NCBI GenBank assembly: GCA_903920415.1
Contig: CAIXMD010000202.1
Location: forward strand, 1 to 13,371
Direction of reading: 5' to 3'
From: an uncultured Desulfomonile sp.
GTDB taxonomy: Bacteria > Desulfobacterota > Desulfomonilia > Desulfomonilales > Desulfomonilaceae
DNA: 13,371 nt
The position numbers and the translations under genes were made by a program. Of this stretch, positions 1-7,983 are shown in pieces. The notes beneath the pieces were generated by a model that was given only the letters and a program-made list of their open reading frames with translations, was not told where the DNA came from and ran no database searches. Every line of letters begins with the position of its first letter. Positions within the stretch are counted from its first letter, which is position 1.

Positions 1-388
1 GGAATTCCTTCTGGCGTGCCTGGCGGGTCAGGGTAGCGATAATGTCGTCGGCCTCGAAACCAGTCACAGAAAGTGATGGTATCCTATAAGCGGTAACGAT
101 CTCTTGAATCTTCGGGACCTGCTGTCTGAGATCGTCTGGCATCGTTGGCCTGTTCGCCTTGTATGCCGGATATATGTCATGCCTGAAATTAGTTCCTTTC
201 GCGTCGAAAACTATTGCGATCCTTTTGGGAGCCTTATCTTTAAGTGTCTTGATAATCATGTTGGTGAAACCGAACACTGCCCCCGTCGGAAATCCCTTGG
301 AATTGGAAAGTCCTCCCATTGCGTGGTAGGCCCTGTGGATGTAGGAACTCCCGTCGATAAGATAAATATCCTCTTTTTTTCGGGACAT
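1..388 (-). CDS. polA: DNA polymerase I, N-terminal 5'-nuclease part (partial, cut by window edge)
   Basis: DNA polymerase I fills gaps and removes RNA primers during lagging-strand maturation and excision repair. Only the first 129 codons are here, and the frame runs off base 1 without a stop. The visible part is the start of the 5'-3' exonuclease (FEN1-like) domain. It has the N-terminal metal-binding Asp in LIDGSSYIHRAYHA (residues 10-23), VFDAKGTNFRHD (60-71) followed by YPAYKANRP, and the acidic metal cluster GFEADDIIAT (110-119). All are hallmarks of bacterial PolA. The start ATG at 388 is preceded by a GGAG about eight bases upstream. The gene begins 26 bases after the stop of the Dna2-like gene on the same strand, so the two are probably co-transcribed. 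The 3'-5' exonuclease and polymerase domains would lie to the left of the window and cannot be judged. Confidence 0.95.
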   Translation of the reverse strand, partial: MSRKKEDIYLIDGSSYIHRAYHAMGGLSNSKGFPTGAVFGFTNMIIKTLKDKAPKRIAIVFDAKGTNFRHDIYPAYKANRPTMPDDLRQQVPKIQEIVTAYRIPSLSVTGFEADDIIATLTRQARQKEF

Positions 389-414
389 ATCAGATTCTCC
401 AGTTTCTCAATAAG

Positions 415-3400
415 TTATGTGACAGAATCGACTTTGACGCGCTCCAAGCCCTCGAGGATGGAAAAGAAGAGAGGGTGCTTTTCAAGAACCGGTGCATGTC
501 CCAGCAAGATGAGTTTGGACCTAGCTCTACTCAGAGCCACGTTTAATCGTTTACGGTCGGCTAAAAAAGATGTGACCCCGTCTGACCTTGCCAGAGAGAT
601 TATCATGACTTCTCTTTCTCCTCCCTGAAAGCGGTCAACAGTGTCCACCGTAGGAAACGGTTCGTCGATGCGGCCGGACATTGAAAGGCTTCTTCGGATC
701 AGAGACTGTTGAGCACGGTAAGGAGTTATTACGCCGATCTCTCCGGAATGCATTCCCGCTGCCAGAAGGCTCTTCACAATCTTACTAACTACCTCCGACT
801 CCTCTGGACTTGCTTTTCCGCTGTCAGGGCCCTTGACGTCAACGAAAACCGCTGGAATCTCGGGATCAATGATTTTATTCATTACAGGGTCCTTCGAGGT
901 CCCCGGCCCAATGTTCAAGCGGCGAGTTGCAGCCTCCGGGGATGGTGAAAGCTCCCCGTCATAAAAAAGTCTGGACGGTATAGCCTGGATTTCACGGTTC
1001 ATCCGATACTGCATTATCAATCGCGATATTCTGCCTGGTGGAGAGCACAGAAAAAGGCGTTCGAAGAGGGATCGCTCAAGCCCGGATGGATCAGGGAAAC
1101 TATTCTCGTTAGAACAACTCCGAACTATAGGTGGAAGCTGCAGATGATCTCCCCCAAGGACGAATTTTCTCCCGTGAGCCAGGGGGCCCAGTGTCGACGG
1201 TTCATCCAGTTGGCCTGCTTCGTCCACTATGACACGGTCAAATTTCTGTCTCATAAGTAGGGGATGGGCTGCACATTGGTAAGCTGTTGCGCCTATCAGT
1301 GCTTTGCTTTCTACGTGTTGCTTGAAATCCTCAAAGTCCATCTCCAACAATGTAAGGTCTTGGAGAAGGGTAGGGGGGCTCTCCAGTCGTTCCATAGTTT
1401 CCAGGAATTCAGGAGATACCAATGAACGTCTGCCGATCCTTAAAAAATTTTTTACGCCTAAATTCATAACCGAGATGAGAAGGCGATCAAGAGCCACATT
1501 CGTCGGGCAGGCCACCAGCACTCGTTCTCCGCGGTCCAGGCATCTCCGGATGACTTGTGCCAGGACACGGGTTTTACCTGTTCCCGGCGGGCCATGCACG
1601 AGATGATAAGTCTCACAATTGAGAGCCGACATCACTGCCGCCTCCTGATCTTCGTTCAACCCATCACGCAGCCCTTCCTGGAAACAAATGTCCTCTAAAT
1701 CATTTGACCTAGCATCAACCCCGTGGACACGCGCCTTTTCTCCTTTTTGTCGTGTTTTCCTCTTGCGGTGTAGGTCTTCGCAACTGACTATTGAAGGGGT
1801 TCCATTGCTGAAAGAATTTTCAGATTCGCTCCCTAGCACTACCTCAAGCACTGGCGCAGCCGCGTTCACAAGAAAAACGAAAAGAGCCCGTCGGGAAACT
1901 TGTCGTCCTCTCGAAAAGGGCAATCGATCCAGGAACCAGCCTTCGGTGTCAACCAGTGGAGTCAAGTCTGGAAGCTTCTCGTGCGGTGAGTAAGGAAAAG
2001 GAACTTTCAGCCTAGCGGTAATAAGGGAGCCGTGCGGGTTGAGGATAAGAGTGCGAAACGCCTCATTGGAGCACGGATCTCCTCGGTGAAGAATTGTCTC
2101 TTCACCAGGCTGCAGATCGACTACAGTGTCAAGAAGCGACAGTTCGGCTAAGACACTCCCTGATCTCGTATCCCTCTCGTGAAGTGAATCTAAATCGTCA
2201 GTGTGAGAGGATGTGATTTCGTGCGAATCTCTAGTGCTGCTCGTGTTGTTAGAAACTCCCGTCCAGTTGTATTGGACGACCCGCATCCTGTGAATCTGGA
2301 GAGTGATACCTTCGTCGATCCTTTCAGGTAGGGTGGACTGATCCAGAACTCTAGCAAAATCCCCCTCCTGGGCCCAATCTTCAATGGAAAGAAGCCTAAA
2401 CCAATGATCATAATATTCTTTTTTGTTATTAGTCAGAAAGATACCGTTTCCAGAAGAAGCAGAAAAAAATTTGTGACAGTTTGAACGGTGAAAGCATCTG
2501 CCGGTACGACTACACTTGAATTCGGTACATCCATCAGAATTAGTTTCCGGCCGGAGCGTGTACGCATGTTTGAGAGAGGTCAGACAATTACGGCCATCTA
2601 ATATGACCCTTCTCATGTCGTCTCCTGCATCAGTTAACTTCTCGGATTTTCCTGTCGCAGAATAAACCAAGTACCCATCTGGTAAACCGATGTCCGTGTC
2701 CGACGCAAACAACAGTGAGTAAGCGTAAAGCTGCAGAATGTGATCGTCCCCGGATATCTTGCCGGATTTGAGTTCAAGAATCGTACTTTGATCTTTTTCA
2801 TAAAAGACTGCATCAGCCCTACCTTTTAATCCCCAGCGGGTGGAGATGCGGTCGCTCTCGACTTCGGCAAAAGAGAATCGCCCAGCATTTTTTTTCAACC
2901 AGGAAGTTAAATTGACGAAATGGGTCCTGATATCATTTTCAAATGTCTTTTGACTCATAACTACTGCTGATCCCGGCAAGATTGATCTGAGTTCCGGAAG
3001 GGCCTTTTTAAAGGCATCCTCAAAAGTTCGGAAGGATGATTCATCCGGATTGCGTACGAGATGGTCAAAAAGAGCATGAATAAGCTTTCCTTTAGCCATC
3101 CAAAATGGCTCTTGTGTGCCTATTCTAAATCTCAAGTCTGCGGACCTGATGCAAGCTGACGCTTCTATGGCCTCTGTGACGCTTACCGGCCTGTGTGGTT
3201 CCAGTACAACATCGCTTTCGCTCGTAACCGTGAAAATGCTGCTGCCGTCTTGTAGTTCGTTATTAAATCTGACCTCGTACGCCGCGATATCGAGCCCTTC
3301 TCGGCAGAGTAATGGGAAGTGGTAAAGATCCTTACGGGTAAAGATCGGAAACATCAGAAAGGTGCGCCCACTGTCAACATCTCTTTGTATCTCAATGCCG

Positions 3401-3534
3401 CGGAACAAGTATCCGCCGCGGCGAGCATTCCTCGGCTCCGAAGCGACTCGAATGATCCGCCCTCGCAATGATTCCATTTTCCCATGCTCAGCCATGGCGC
3501 CCAATCTAACACAGCGGATAGGGAGCGTAAACAA
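415..3534 (-). CDS. Dna2-like nuclease-helicase: PD-(D/E)XK nuclease fused to a superfamily 1 helicase
   Basis: The predicted product is an ATP-dependent 5'-3' type SF1 (DNA2/NAM7-like) helicase with an N-terminal RecB/Cas4-type nuclease, acting on DNA flaps or ends. Nuclease part, about residues 125-355: KLIHALF (H153), GRAD (D241), ELK (E254, K256) and QLYAY (Q268, Y272). A lone C128 precedes this block, and C336, C341, C347 and C353 follow it, which fits the Dna2/Cas4 layout of one early and several late Fe-S cysteines. Helicase part, about 620-1015: Walker A GPPGTGKT (648-655), DEAGQ (771-775), GGDHLQLPP (794-802), QYRMN (842-846), ITPYRAQ (936-942), DRFQGGE (967-973) and NVALSRAR (998-1005). 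The start is uncertain: no strong ribosome binding site precedes the ATG at 3534, and internal ATGs at 3495 or 3477 are possible. The stop lies 26 bases before polA. The family is confident; the in vivo substrate is inferred. Confidence 0.9.
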   Translation of the reverse strand: MFTLPIRCVRLGAMAEHGKMESLRGRIIRVASEPRNARRGGYLFRGIEIQRDVDSGRTFLMFPIFTRKDLYHFPLLCREGLDIAAYEVRFNNELQDGSSIFTVTSESDVVLEPHRPVSVTEAIEASACIRSADLRFRIGTQEPFWMAKGKLIHALFDHLVRNPDESSFRTFEDAFKKALPELRSILPGSAVVMSQKTFENDIRTHFVNLTSWLKKNAGRFSFAEVESDRISTRWGLKGRADAVFYEKDQSTILELKSGKISGDDHILQLYAYSLLFASDTDIGLPDGYLVYSATGKSEKLTDAGDDMRRVILDGRNCLTSLKHAYTLRPETNSDGCTEFKCSRTGRCFHRSNCHKFFSASSGNGIFLTNNKKEYYDHWFRLLSIEDWAQEGDFARVLDQSTLPERIDEGITLQIHRMRVVQYNWTGVSNNTSSTRDSHEITSSHTDDLDSLHERDTRSGSVLAELSLLDTVVDLQPGEETILHRGDPCSNEAFRTLILNPHGSLITARLKVPFPYSPHEKLPDLTPLVDTEGWFLDRLPFSRGRQVSRRALFVFLVNAAAPVLEVVLGSESENSFSNGTPSIVSCEDLHRKRKTRQKGEKARVHGVDARSNDLEDICFQEGLRDGLNEDQEAAVMSALNCETYHLVHGPPGTGKTRVLAQVIRRCLDRGERVLVACPTNVALDRLLISVMNLGVKNFLRIGRRSLVSPEFLETMERLESPPTLLQDLTLLEMDFEDFKQHVESKALIGATAYQCAAHPLLMRQKFDRVIVDEAGQLDEPSTLGPLAHGRKFVLGGDHLQLPPIVRSCSNENSFPDPSGLERSLFERLFLCSPPGRISRLIMQYRMNREIQAIPSRLFYDGELSPSPEAATRRLNIGPGTSKDPVMNKIIDPEIPAVFVDVKGPDSGKASPEESEVVSKIVKSLLAAGMHSGEIGVITPYRAQQSLIRRSLSMSGRIDEPFPTVDTVDRFQGGEREVMIISLARSDGVTSFLADRKRLNVALSRARSKLILLGHAPVLEKHPLFFSILEGLERVKVDSVT

Positions 3535-3557
3535 GTTCAGCGGACGGTAATAATCGC

Positions 3558-3586
3558 TTGACAGTGAAGTTCATAGAGGCTAAAGA
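3558..3586 (+). promoter_or_regulatory. Candidate sigma-70-type promoter for the 521-residue FMN protein
   Basis: A perfect TTGACA -35 box (3558-3563) is followed, after exactly 17 bases, by TAAAGA (3581-3586). The -10 box matches consensus at only three of six positions, so the promoter may be weak or need an activator. It would give a leader of roughly 115-120 bases before the ATG at 3711. Confidence 0.4.
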
Positions 3587-3590
3587 AAAA

Positions 3591-3614
3591 GGTTAGCCTG
3601 TTGTATGGCTAATC
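3591..3614. repeat. Inverted repeat in the divergent intergenic region (possible operator or leader hairpin)
   Basis: GGTTAGCC (3591-3598) pairs with GGCTAATC (3607-3614) around an eight-base spacer, with one G-T pair and the rest Watson-Crick. It lies directly downstream of the plus-strand -10 candidate and overlaps the minus-strand -10 candidate, a place where a bound regulator could affect both directions. In RNA it could instead form a leader hairpin. Apart from this repeat and the promoter candidates, nothing else was recognised in 3535-3710. Confidence 0.4.
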
Positions 3615-3628
3615 ATACTTCTTCCCAA
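3600..3628 (-). promoter_or_regulatory. Candidate promoter for the Dna2-like gene (divergent)
   Basis: Read on the minus strand, TTGGGA (3628-3623) and TACAAC (3605-3600) are separated by 17 bases. Each matches the sigma-70 consensus at four of six positions. The -10 box falls mostly in the loop of the inverted repeat at 3591-3614, about 70 bases upstream of the proposed ATG at 3534. Support is spacing and position only. Confidence 0.25.
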
Positions 3629-3710
3629 GACATCTGTAGAAGCCAATCCAGGCGTCCGTTCCCAGACAACGGAAAAACTTCATTCAGAACTAAGGTAGCG
3701 GAGGAAAATC

Positions 3711-5276
3711 ATGTCTTTCAGTAAACCCAACAGAAGTCCTGCAACAAAAACAAAGACCAGAGTTGAGCCAGCCCCTATTTCCGGCATGTGTGTGACATGC
3801 CTGGACGGTTGTCCCGGCCCATGCGAAATCGGGCGTTCCGCTATCCGGGGACGAGAAACCATCTATCCACAACCATACGGAAAAATAACCGCAGGAGCAG
3901 ACAAGGATTATCCGGTTGATTTTTCTCATTTCAATATTCAGGGGTCGTGCGTGGGCGCAGTTGGTATTGAGGCCGATTCTGACAAAGCCATTTTTCCGGC
4001 AGTCGACTGCACAACGGCCGTGGGCGCTGACGGAAGTATAAAGATGGATTTTCCAGTCTTTACCGGTGCCGTAGGATCTACCTATATCGGCCGGATCAAC
4101 TGGGAGGAGATAGCTGTAGGGGCAGCAATATCAGGGGTAATGGTCGTTGCAGGGGAGAACATTTGCGGCATGGACCGCAACGCCGAGTTCAAGAATGGCC
4201 GAATAGTGAAGTCCCCTGAGATGGAACGCAGAATCAATGTCTTCAACCGCTGGTATGAAGGCAAAGGCGGCGTGATAGTTCAAGCAAACGTTGAGGACAC
4301 TAAACTTGGTGTGCCGGAATACGTCATCGAGAAGCTGGGCGTAAGTATCTTTGAGCTGAAATGGGGACAGGGAGCTAAGGATATCGGCGGGGAAGTGCAG
4401 CTTACTACTCTGGAGCGAGCAATGCAGCTCAAGGAACGAGACTACATTGTGCTTCCTGACCCGACCACATCAGCGGCAAGAACGGCTTTTGAGAGCGGAG
4501 GAATCAGCGAATTCGAAAGGCACTCCAGGCTGGGCATGGTAACAGAGGAAGGATTTCATAAGTCAGTGGCCTATTTGCGAAAACTCGGAGCAAAGTACGT
4601 TACCCTCAAGACAGGCGCGTATAGGCCCGCGGATTTAGCAAGAGCCATTAAGTTTTCTTCAGATGCCAAGGTTGACCTTCTCACAATAGACGGGGCGGGT
4701 GGAGGCACTGGAATGAGCCCATGGCGCATGATGAACGAATGGGGTATCCCCACCGTGCATCTGGAGTGTCTGGCCTATCAGATGTGTGAGCGCCTCAGAG
4801 CAAAGGGAGCCTACCTCCCACCAATAGCAATTGCAGGGGGCTTGTCGCTGGAGGATCATATCTTCAAGGCTCTCGCCTTGGGTGCTCCGTACGTAAAGGC
4901 TATCTGCCTCGGCAGGGCTATCATGGCTGCTGCTATGGTGGGAAAAACCAACGGAAAACTGACCGCCGAGAAGATGGAACTGGAAGCAAAAGATATCGAG
5001 CAAGGCTATCTCAGCCTATTTGCTGTAGGGGCTCAACTAAAGGAACGATTCGGTGATGATTTCAGAAAACTCCCTGCGGGAGCTATCGGGATGTATTCAT
5101 ACATCGACAGACTGAAGCAGGGTTTGCAGCAACTGATGGCGGGATCGAGAAAGTTCGCTTTGCGTTATATAGACAGGAATGATCTCGTGTCCCTGTCCCG
5201 AGAGGGGGCTGAAATCTCTGGAATTTCCTATGTGATGGATGCAGATCGTGAAGAGATCGACAAGATTCTCGGATAA
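3711..5276 (+). CDS. FMN-binding glutamate synthase family protein with N-terminal cysteine cluster
   Basis: This protein is homologous to the FMN-binding synthase barrel of glutamate synthase (GltB central domain), which reduces 2-iminoglutarate to glutamate. Barrel motifs are well kept: KWGQGAKDIGGE (217-228), IDGAGGGTGMSP (326-337) and AIAGGLS (373-379). The N-terminus carries C27, C30, C34 and C38 (C-x2-C-x3-C-x3-C), a possible Fe-S or metal site that replaces the ferredoxin domains of the paralogues at 7982-9517 and 9661-11052. The cysteine cluster that follows the barrel in those paralogues is absent here. The ATG has a strong GGAGG (3700-3704) six bases upstream. The gene stands alone on the plus strand, convergent with the other glutamate synthase genes. 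The 521-residue length fits stand-alone archaeal-type synthase subunits. True substrate and electron donor are not shown by the sequence, and a role in another amination or redox reaction is possible. Confidence 0.88.
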   Translation: MSFSKPNRSPATKTKTRVEPAPISGMCVTCLDGCPGPCEIGRSAIRGRETIYPQPYGKITAGADKDYPVDFSHFNIQGSCVGAVGIEADSDKAIFPAVDCTTAVGADGSIKMDFPVFTGAVGSTYIGRINWEEIAVGAAISGVMVVAGENICGMDRNAEFKNGRIVKSPEMERRINVFNRWYEGKGGVIVQANVEDTKLGVPEYVIEKLGVSIFELKWGQGAKDIGGEVQLTTLERAMQLKERDYIVLPDPTTSAARTAFESGGISEFERHSRLGMVTEEGFHKSVAYLRKLGAKYVTLKTGAYRPADLARAIKFSSDAKVDLLTIDGAGGGTGMSPWRMMNEWGIPTVHLECLAYQMCERLRAKGAYLPPIAIAGGLSLEDHIFKALALGAPYVKAICLGRAIMAAAMVGKTNGKLTAEKMELEAKDIEQGYLSLFAVGAQLKERFGDDFRKLPAGAIGMYSYIDRLKQGLQQLMAGSRKFALRYIDRNDLVSLSREGAEISGISYVMDADREEIDKILG

Positions 5277-5279
5277 ACC

Positions 5280-5318
5280 CTTCCAATCCCTTGTCCTGGA
5301 AGAAAGGTCTAAACCTTT
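5280..5318. terminator. Two small hairpins at the convergent gene junction (weak terminator candidates)
   Basis: CTTCCA (5280-5285) pairs with TGGAAG (5297-5302) around 11 bases. AAAGGT (5303-5308) pairs with ACCTTT (5313-5318) around CTAA. They follow the plus-strand stop and overlap the stop of the minus-strand gene. Neither is GC-rich and there is no long T tract, so a true intrinsic terminator is doubtful. Confidence 0.25.
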
Positions 5319-7974
5319 AGTCCCCTGGGTCTTTCGCGGACCAAACCGAATCGTCGGTGTCCGGGATCTGTGTGAGGAAAGACAGGGGGACGGCTTGGAC
5401 CTTTCGATAAACCTCTCGAGGCGTCCAGGTTATTCCGTCCACGGTTAAAAGGTCGTCTACCTTTATCCCAAAATATTTCTCGTTCTCCAACAGATACGGA
5501 TGGATTAGGTTCCAGTCTTCATCGGACAGTTCTTCAAACATTCCCCCATTCAACTGTTCTTCAATGAGGGTTCGGTGTGGATCCCGGATGTATATGGCCC
5601 CACCGGAAGCCAAAGAAAAAAGGTTCGAGCCAGGGTATGGTCGTTGCAGGAAACTTATTGTACCGTCTTCATCCATGGTTAAGCCGTTTACTATGCAGAA
5701 ACCACCTTCTTTGAGCGGGTCCCCTGCCATAAAGCTCTCAGCTAGAAAGTCCAAAGCGGTGCCGTTTATCACAACTCTAGGGTTCCCTGCGGCATTAATC
5801 AGTGGCCTGCCGGCAGCGTTTCCAAGGACAAAAGTTTTGCCGCCTTTCGCCCCGTACATGAAGCACTGGCCGACGTCACCGTGAACAACCAGTAGTCCCT
5901 GCTTCATGATCTGACCGATCTGGTCCTGGGCGTTGCCGTGCATATGTATTTCTATTCCGTCAATTCCGCTCGCCGTATAATCGCCAGAGGATCCGTACAA
6001 GTCGATCCTCACCCCGCCAGTCCTCGGTCCCAAACCGCACCCATCAAAACGCTGCCCCCGAAGGTTGAATACAATGAATTTTTTCCATCCCAAACGATAC
6101 GCATCGGCAATAAAGACAGCGTCGCAACTCTCTCCCTCCGCATGGAAGTCGCCTGCATCTATAACCAGGATCCTTTCCACTGCTATTGGTGGGCGAAGGT
6201 AATCCCGGGTGTTAAATTGTACCAAGCTGTAATGTCCAATATCAACAGTATTGGTAATGTGGGGCATAGATCTGAAGACCATATAAAGTTCTTCCATGAC
6301 GATTCGTACCAAAGCGGATCGCTTCTTCTCTCCCAGAGGGAAACGCCTGTCAAGGACGAGCGTCAGGCCCTCAATAATAACTCTCAAGAATTCTTTCTGG
6401 TTACACGCTCTGCGGCGCAGATCTCTTGCTACCCACCGTAAGGTATTATAATCCCATGATAATACATACTCACGGAATAACAGAAAAAGCTGTGCCGGAC
6501 TTTTCTCTTTGAGCGCCTTGGCTAGAAGTGATCTGATTTCGTCATCGAATTTGTCCGGCTTCACAATGGGAGTTGTAATGTTAAGAGGCTTGCGGCTTTC
6601 CACTTTGACCTGTCGCCCGAATTTGTCGAAACAGTTAAGAACTCTAGAACCGTTGCCATCGGGGGACACATTGAAAAGAAATGCACCGCCATCCGAAGAC
6701 GATCCGCCTCGAGCGTTCCAGTACTTGTCGGCAATTGGTGAGAAACGGGGATCTTCCGACGAGATAGACCTGAGCGTAGCGTCTATGGCCTGTTTTTCTG
6801 AACAAATCAACCCAATTTGGGCCTCTCCGTCGTAGATTGAGAAGACCTGCGGCCTTAACATGGCCGTGTCGGTAATACCAATCAACTGGTAAGTGCTCGT
6901 CTCGGGGATGTTCCTGGCAATGATAAAAAACCAGGGACCGTCCGGAGATGCATGGATGTGGGTAGATTGAATCCTGTCATAGAGGTGCTGTTTGTCAAGG
7001 GGAAGTAAATCAAAATCCAATTCTGCGGTTGGGGCTAAGCCTTCGATGATAACTTCCAGAGGATATCCGTAGACCCTGTTCCAAAGATCGAAAAGGATGA
7101 CGCTAACCTCGGTGTCGGTCATAAACTGTGGCTCCATACCTCGCTGCTTGAGGTAATCGCACACGGCATGATAATTCGCGAAGTCGCCGTTGTGTACTAG
7201 CGCCTCGTTGAGCCCTGTGAAAGGGTGTGCTCCGCCTGGGTGCCAGACACGTCCACGAGTCGGATAGCGCTGATGAGCGATCCAGACATGGGCCTGGAAA
7301 TCTTCCAGCTTGTAATACCGGATCACATTCTCGGCGTAACCTACAATTTTTAGAATCATCACGTTTCGGCCTTGTGAAAGCACAAAGGCTTGCTGTTTTG
7401 CTACCGATCCATAAAACATCTTATTCAGACGTACAGTGTTACGGCTGATGAATTCGTCTTCGACATATCTTTCGGACATACCCTCAAAGCCGTTTTCTCG
7501 GACAAACCTTTTTAGCACCTCAGCTTTGACCCTAATCAAAGCCCTCCAGATCTCCGGAGGTTGGACCTCGAGGCCATCGAGTTCCCGGAAATCTTTCAAA
7601 TGGTCAAGGATTTCCTCCTTTGCAATGTCAAAGAAAGGGGTTACGCAGTTTTCTTTCAGCGCATCAAAGCAGCCGAAATCCAAGAGTGCTACATTGAGCA
7701 TATAATGAGAATCAAGAACATCTCGGCTGACACCAAGCGTATCAGGATTGAACCCTACCGCAGCGATGCCGCCGCCCTTACCGTTGCCGCGGTTGTGCAT
7801 ACGCAATGACGGCTCTAAAATGTGCCTCCCTGCAAGCGGGATGCTGGAAGCGAATCCGGTCACTCCGCAGCCGCCTTCATCCTCTCTTTTGGTATTACCC
7901 GAGAAATCACCCCTCCCAAATTCTCGGATACGGGAGGAGATTAATTTTGCAGCATATTGAACGTTATGTGTCAT
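5317..7974 (-). CDS. Class II glutamine amidotransferase fused to GXGXG domain (split glutamate synthase subunit)
   Basis: This protein supplies ammonia for glutamate synthesis: the Ntn-type amidotransferase domain hydrolyses glutamine. The GXGXG beta-helix is structural in classical GltB. Catalytic Cys is C36 in EGGCGVTGF (33-41). Other active-site motifs are AHQRYPTRG (233-241), HNGDFANY (261-268) and TDTEV (286-290). The C-terminal part, about 600-800, is rich in Gly-repeat turns such as GDVGQCFMYGAKGG (699-712) and GNAAGRP (718-724). The FMN barrel found between these domains in GltB is missing and is encoded by neighbouring genes. Ntn hydrolases need the Cys at the N-terminus, so a 35-residue propeptide is predicted, similar in size to GltB propeptides. 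A longer frame to 8064 exists, but the ATG at 7974 has GAGG (7980-7983) five bases upstream and lies just after the upstream stop, so it is preferred (885 residues). Confidence 0.88.
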   Translation of the reverse strand: MTHNVQYAAKLISSRIREFGRGDFSGNTKREDEGGCGVTGFASSIPLAGRHILEPSLRMHNRGNGKGGGIAAVGFNPDTLGVSRDVLDSHYMLNVALLDFGCFDALKENCVTPFFDIAKEEILDHLKDFRELDGLEVQPPEIWRALIRVKAEVLKRFVRENGFEGMSERYVEDEFISRNTVRLNKMFYGSVAKQQAFVLSQGRNVMILKIVGYAENVIRYYKLEDFQAHVWIAHQRYPTRGRVWHPGGAHPFTGLNEALVHNGDFANYHAVCDYLKQRGMEPQFMTDTEVSVILFDLWNRVYGYPLEVIIEGLAPTAELDFDLLPLDKQHLYDRIQSTHIHASPDGPWFFIIARNIPETSTYQLIGITDTAMLRPQVFSIYDGEAQIGLICSEKQAIDATLRSISSEDPRFSPIADKYWNARGGSSSDGGAFLFNVSPDGNGSRVLNCFDKFGRQVKVESRKPLNITTPIVKPDKFDDEIRSLLAKALKEKSPAQLFLLFREYVLSWDYNTLRWVARDLRRRACNQKEFLRVIIEGLTLVLDRRFPLGEKKRSALVRIVMEELYMVFRSMPHITNTVDIGHYSLVQFNTRDYLRPPIAVERILVIDAGDFHAEGESCDAVFIADAYRLGWKKFIVFNLRGQRFDGCGLGPRTGGVRIDLYGSSGDYTASGIDGIEIHMHGNAQDQIGQIMKQGLLVVHGDVGQCFMYGAKGGKTFVLGNAAGRPLINAAGNPRVVINGTALDFLAESFMAGDPLKEGGFCIVNGLTMDEDGTISFLQRPYPGSNLFSLASGGAIYIRDPHRTLIEEQLNGGMFEELSDEDWNLIHPYLLENEKYFGIKVDDLLTVDGITWTPREVYRKVQAVPLSFLTQIPDTDDSVWSAKDPGD

Positions 7975-7979
7975 TCCAA

Positions 7980-7983
7980 CCTC
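7980..7983 (-). promoter_or_regulatory. Ribosome binding site deciding the amidotransferase start
   Basis: GAGG read on the minus strand sits five bases before the ATG at 7974 and overlaps the stop codon (7982-7984) of the upstream ferredoxin-FMN gene. This arrangement indicates translational coupling and argues against the longer frame beginning at 8064, which would overlap the upstream gene by 83 bases. Confidence 0.6.

Noticed and set aside
104..628. Plus-strand open frame of 174 codons
   Set aside because: It lies opposite polA and the end of the Dna2-like gene, whose protein motifs are unmistakable. Its translation resembles no family and spans the junction of two real genes.
3535..3710. 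Possible tRNA or small RNA gene in the divergent gap
   Set aside because: No cloverleaf, CCA end or T-loop consensus could be found; the only structure is the short inverted repeat.
4659..5003. Minus-strand open frame of 114 codons inside the plus-strand FMN gene
   Set aside because: It is antisense to conserved barrel motifs and has no recognisable domain or good ribosome binding site.
5277..5316. Strong rho-independent terminator at the convergent junction
   Set aside because: The two hairpins are short, poor in GC and lack a run of T, so only a weak terminator call was kept.
5938..6441. Plus-strand open frame of 167 codons
   Set aside because: It is antisense to the GXGXG domain of the amidotransferase fusion, with no family resemblance.
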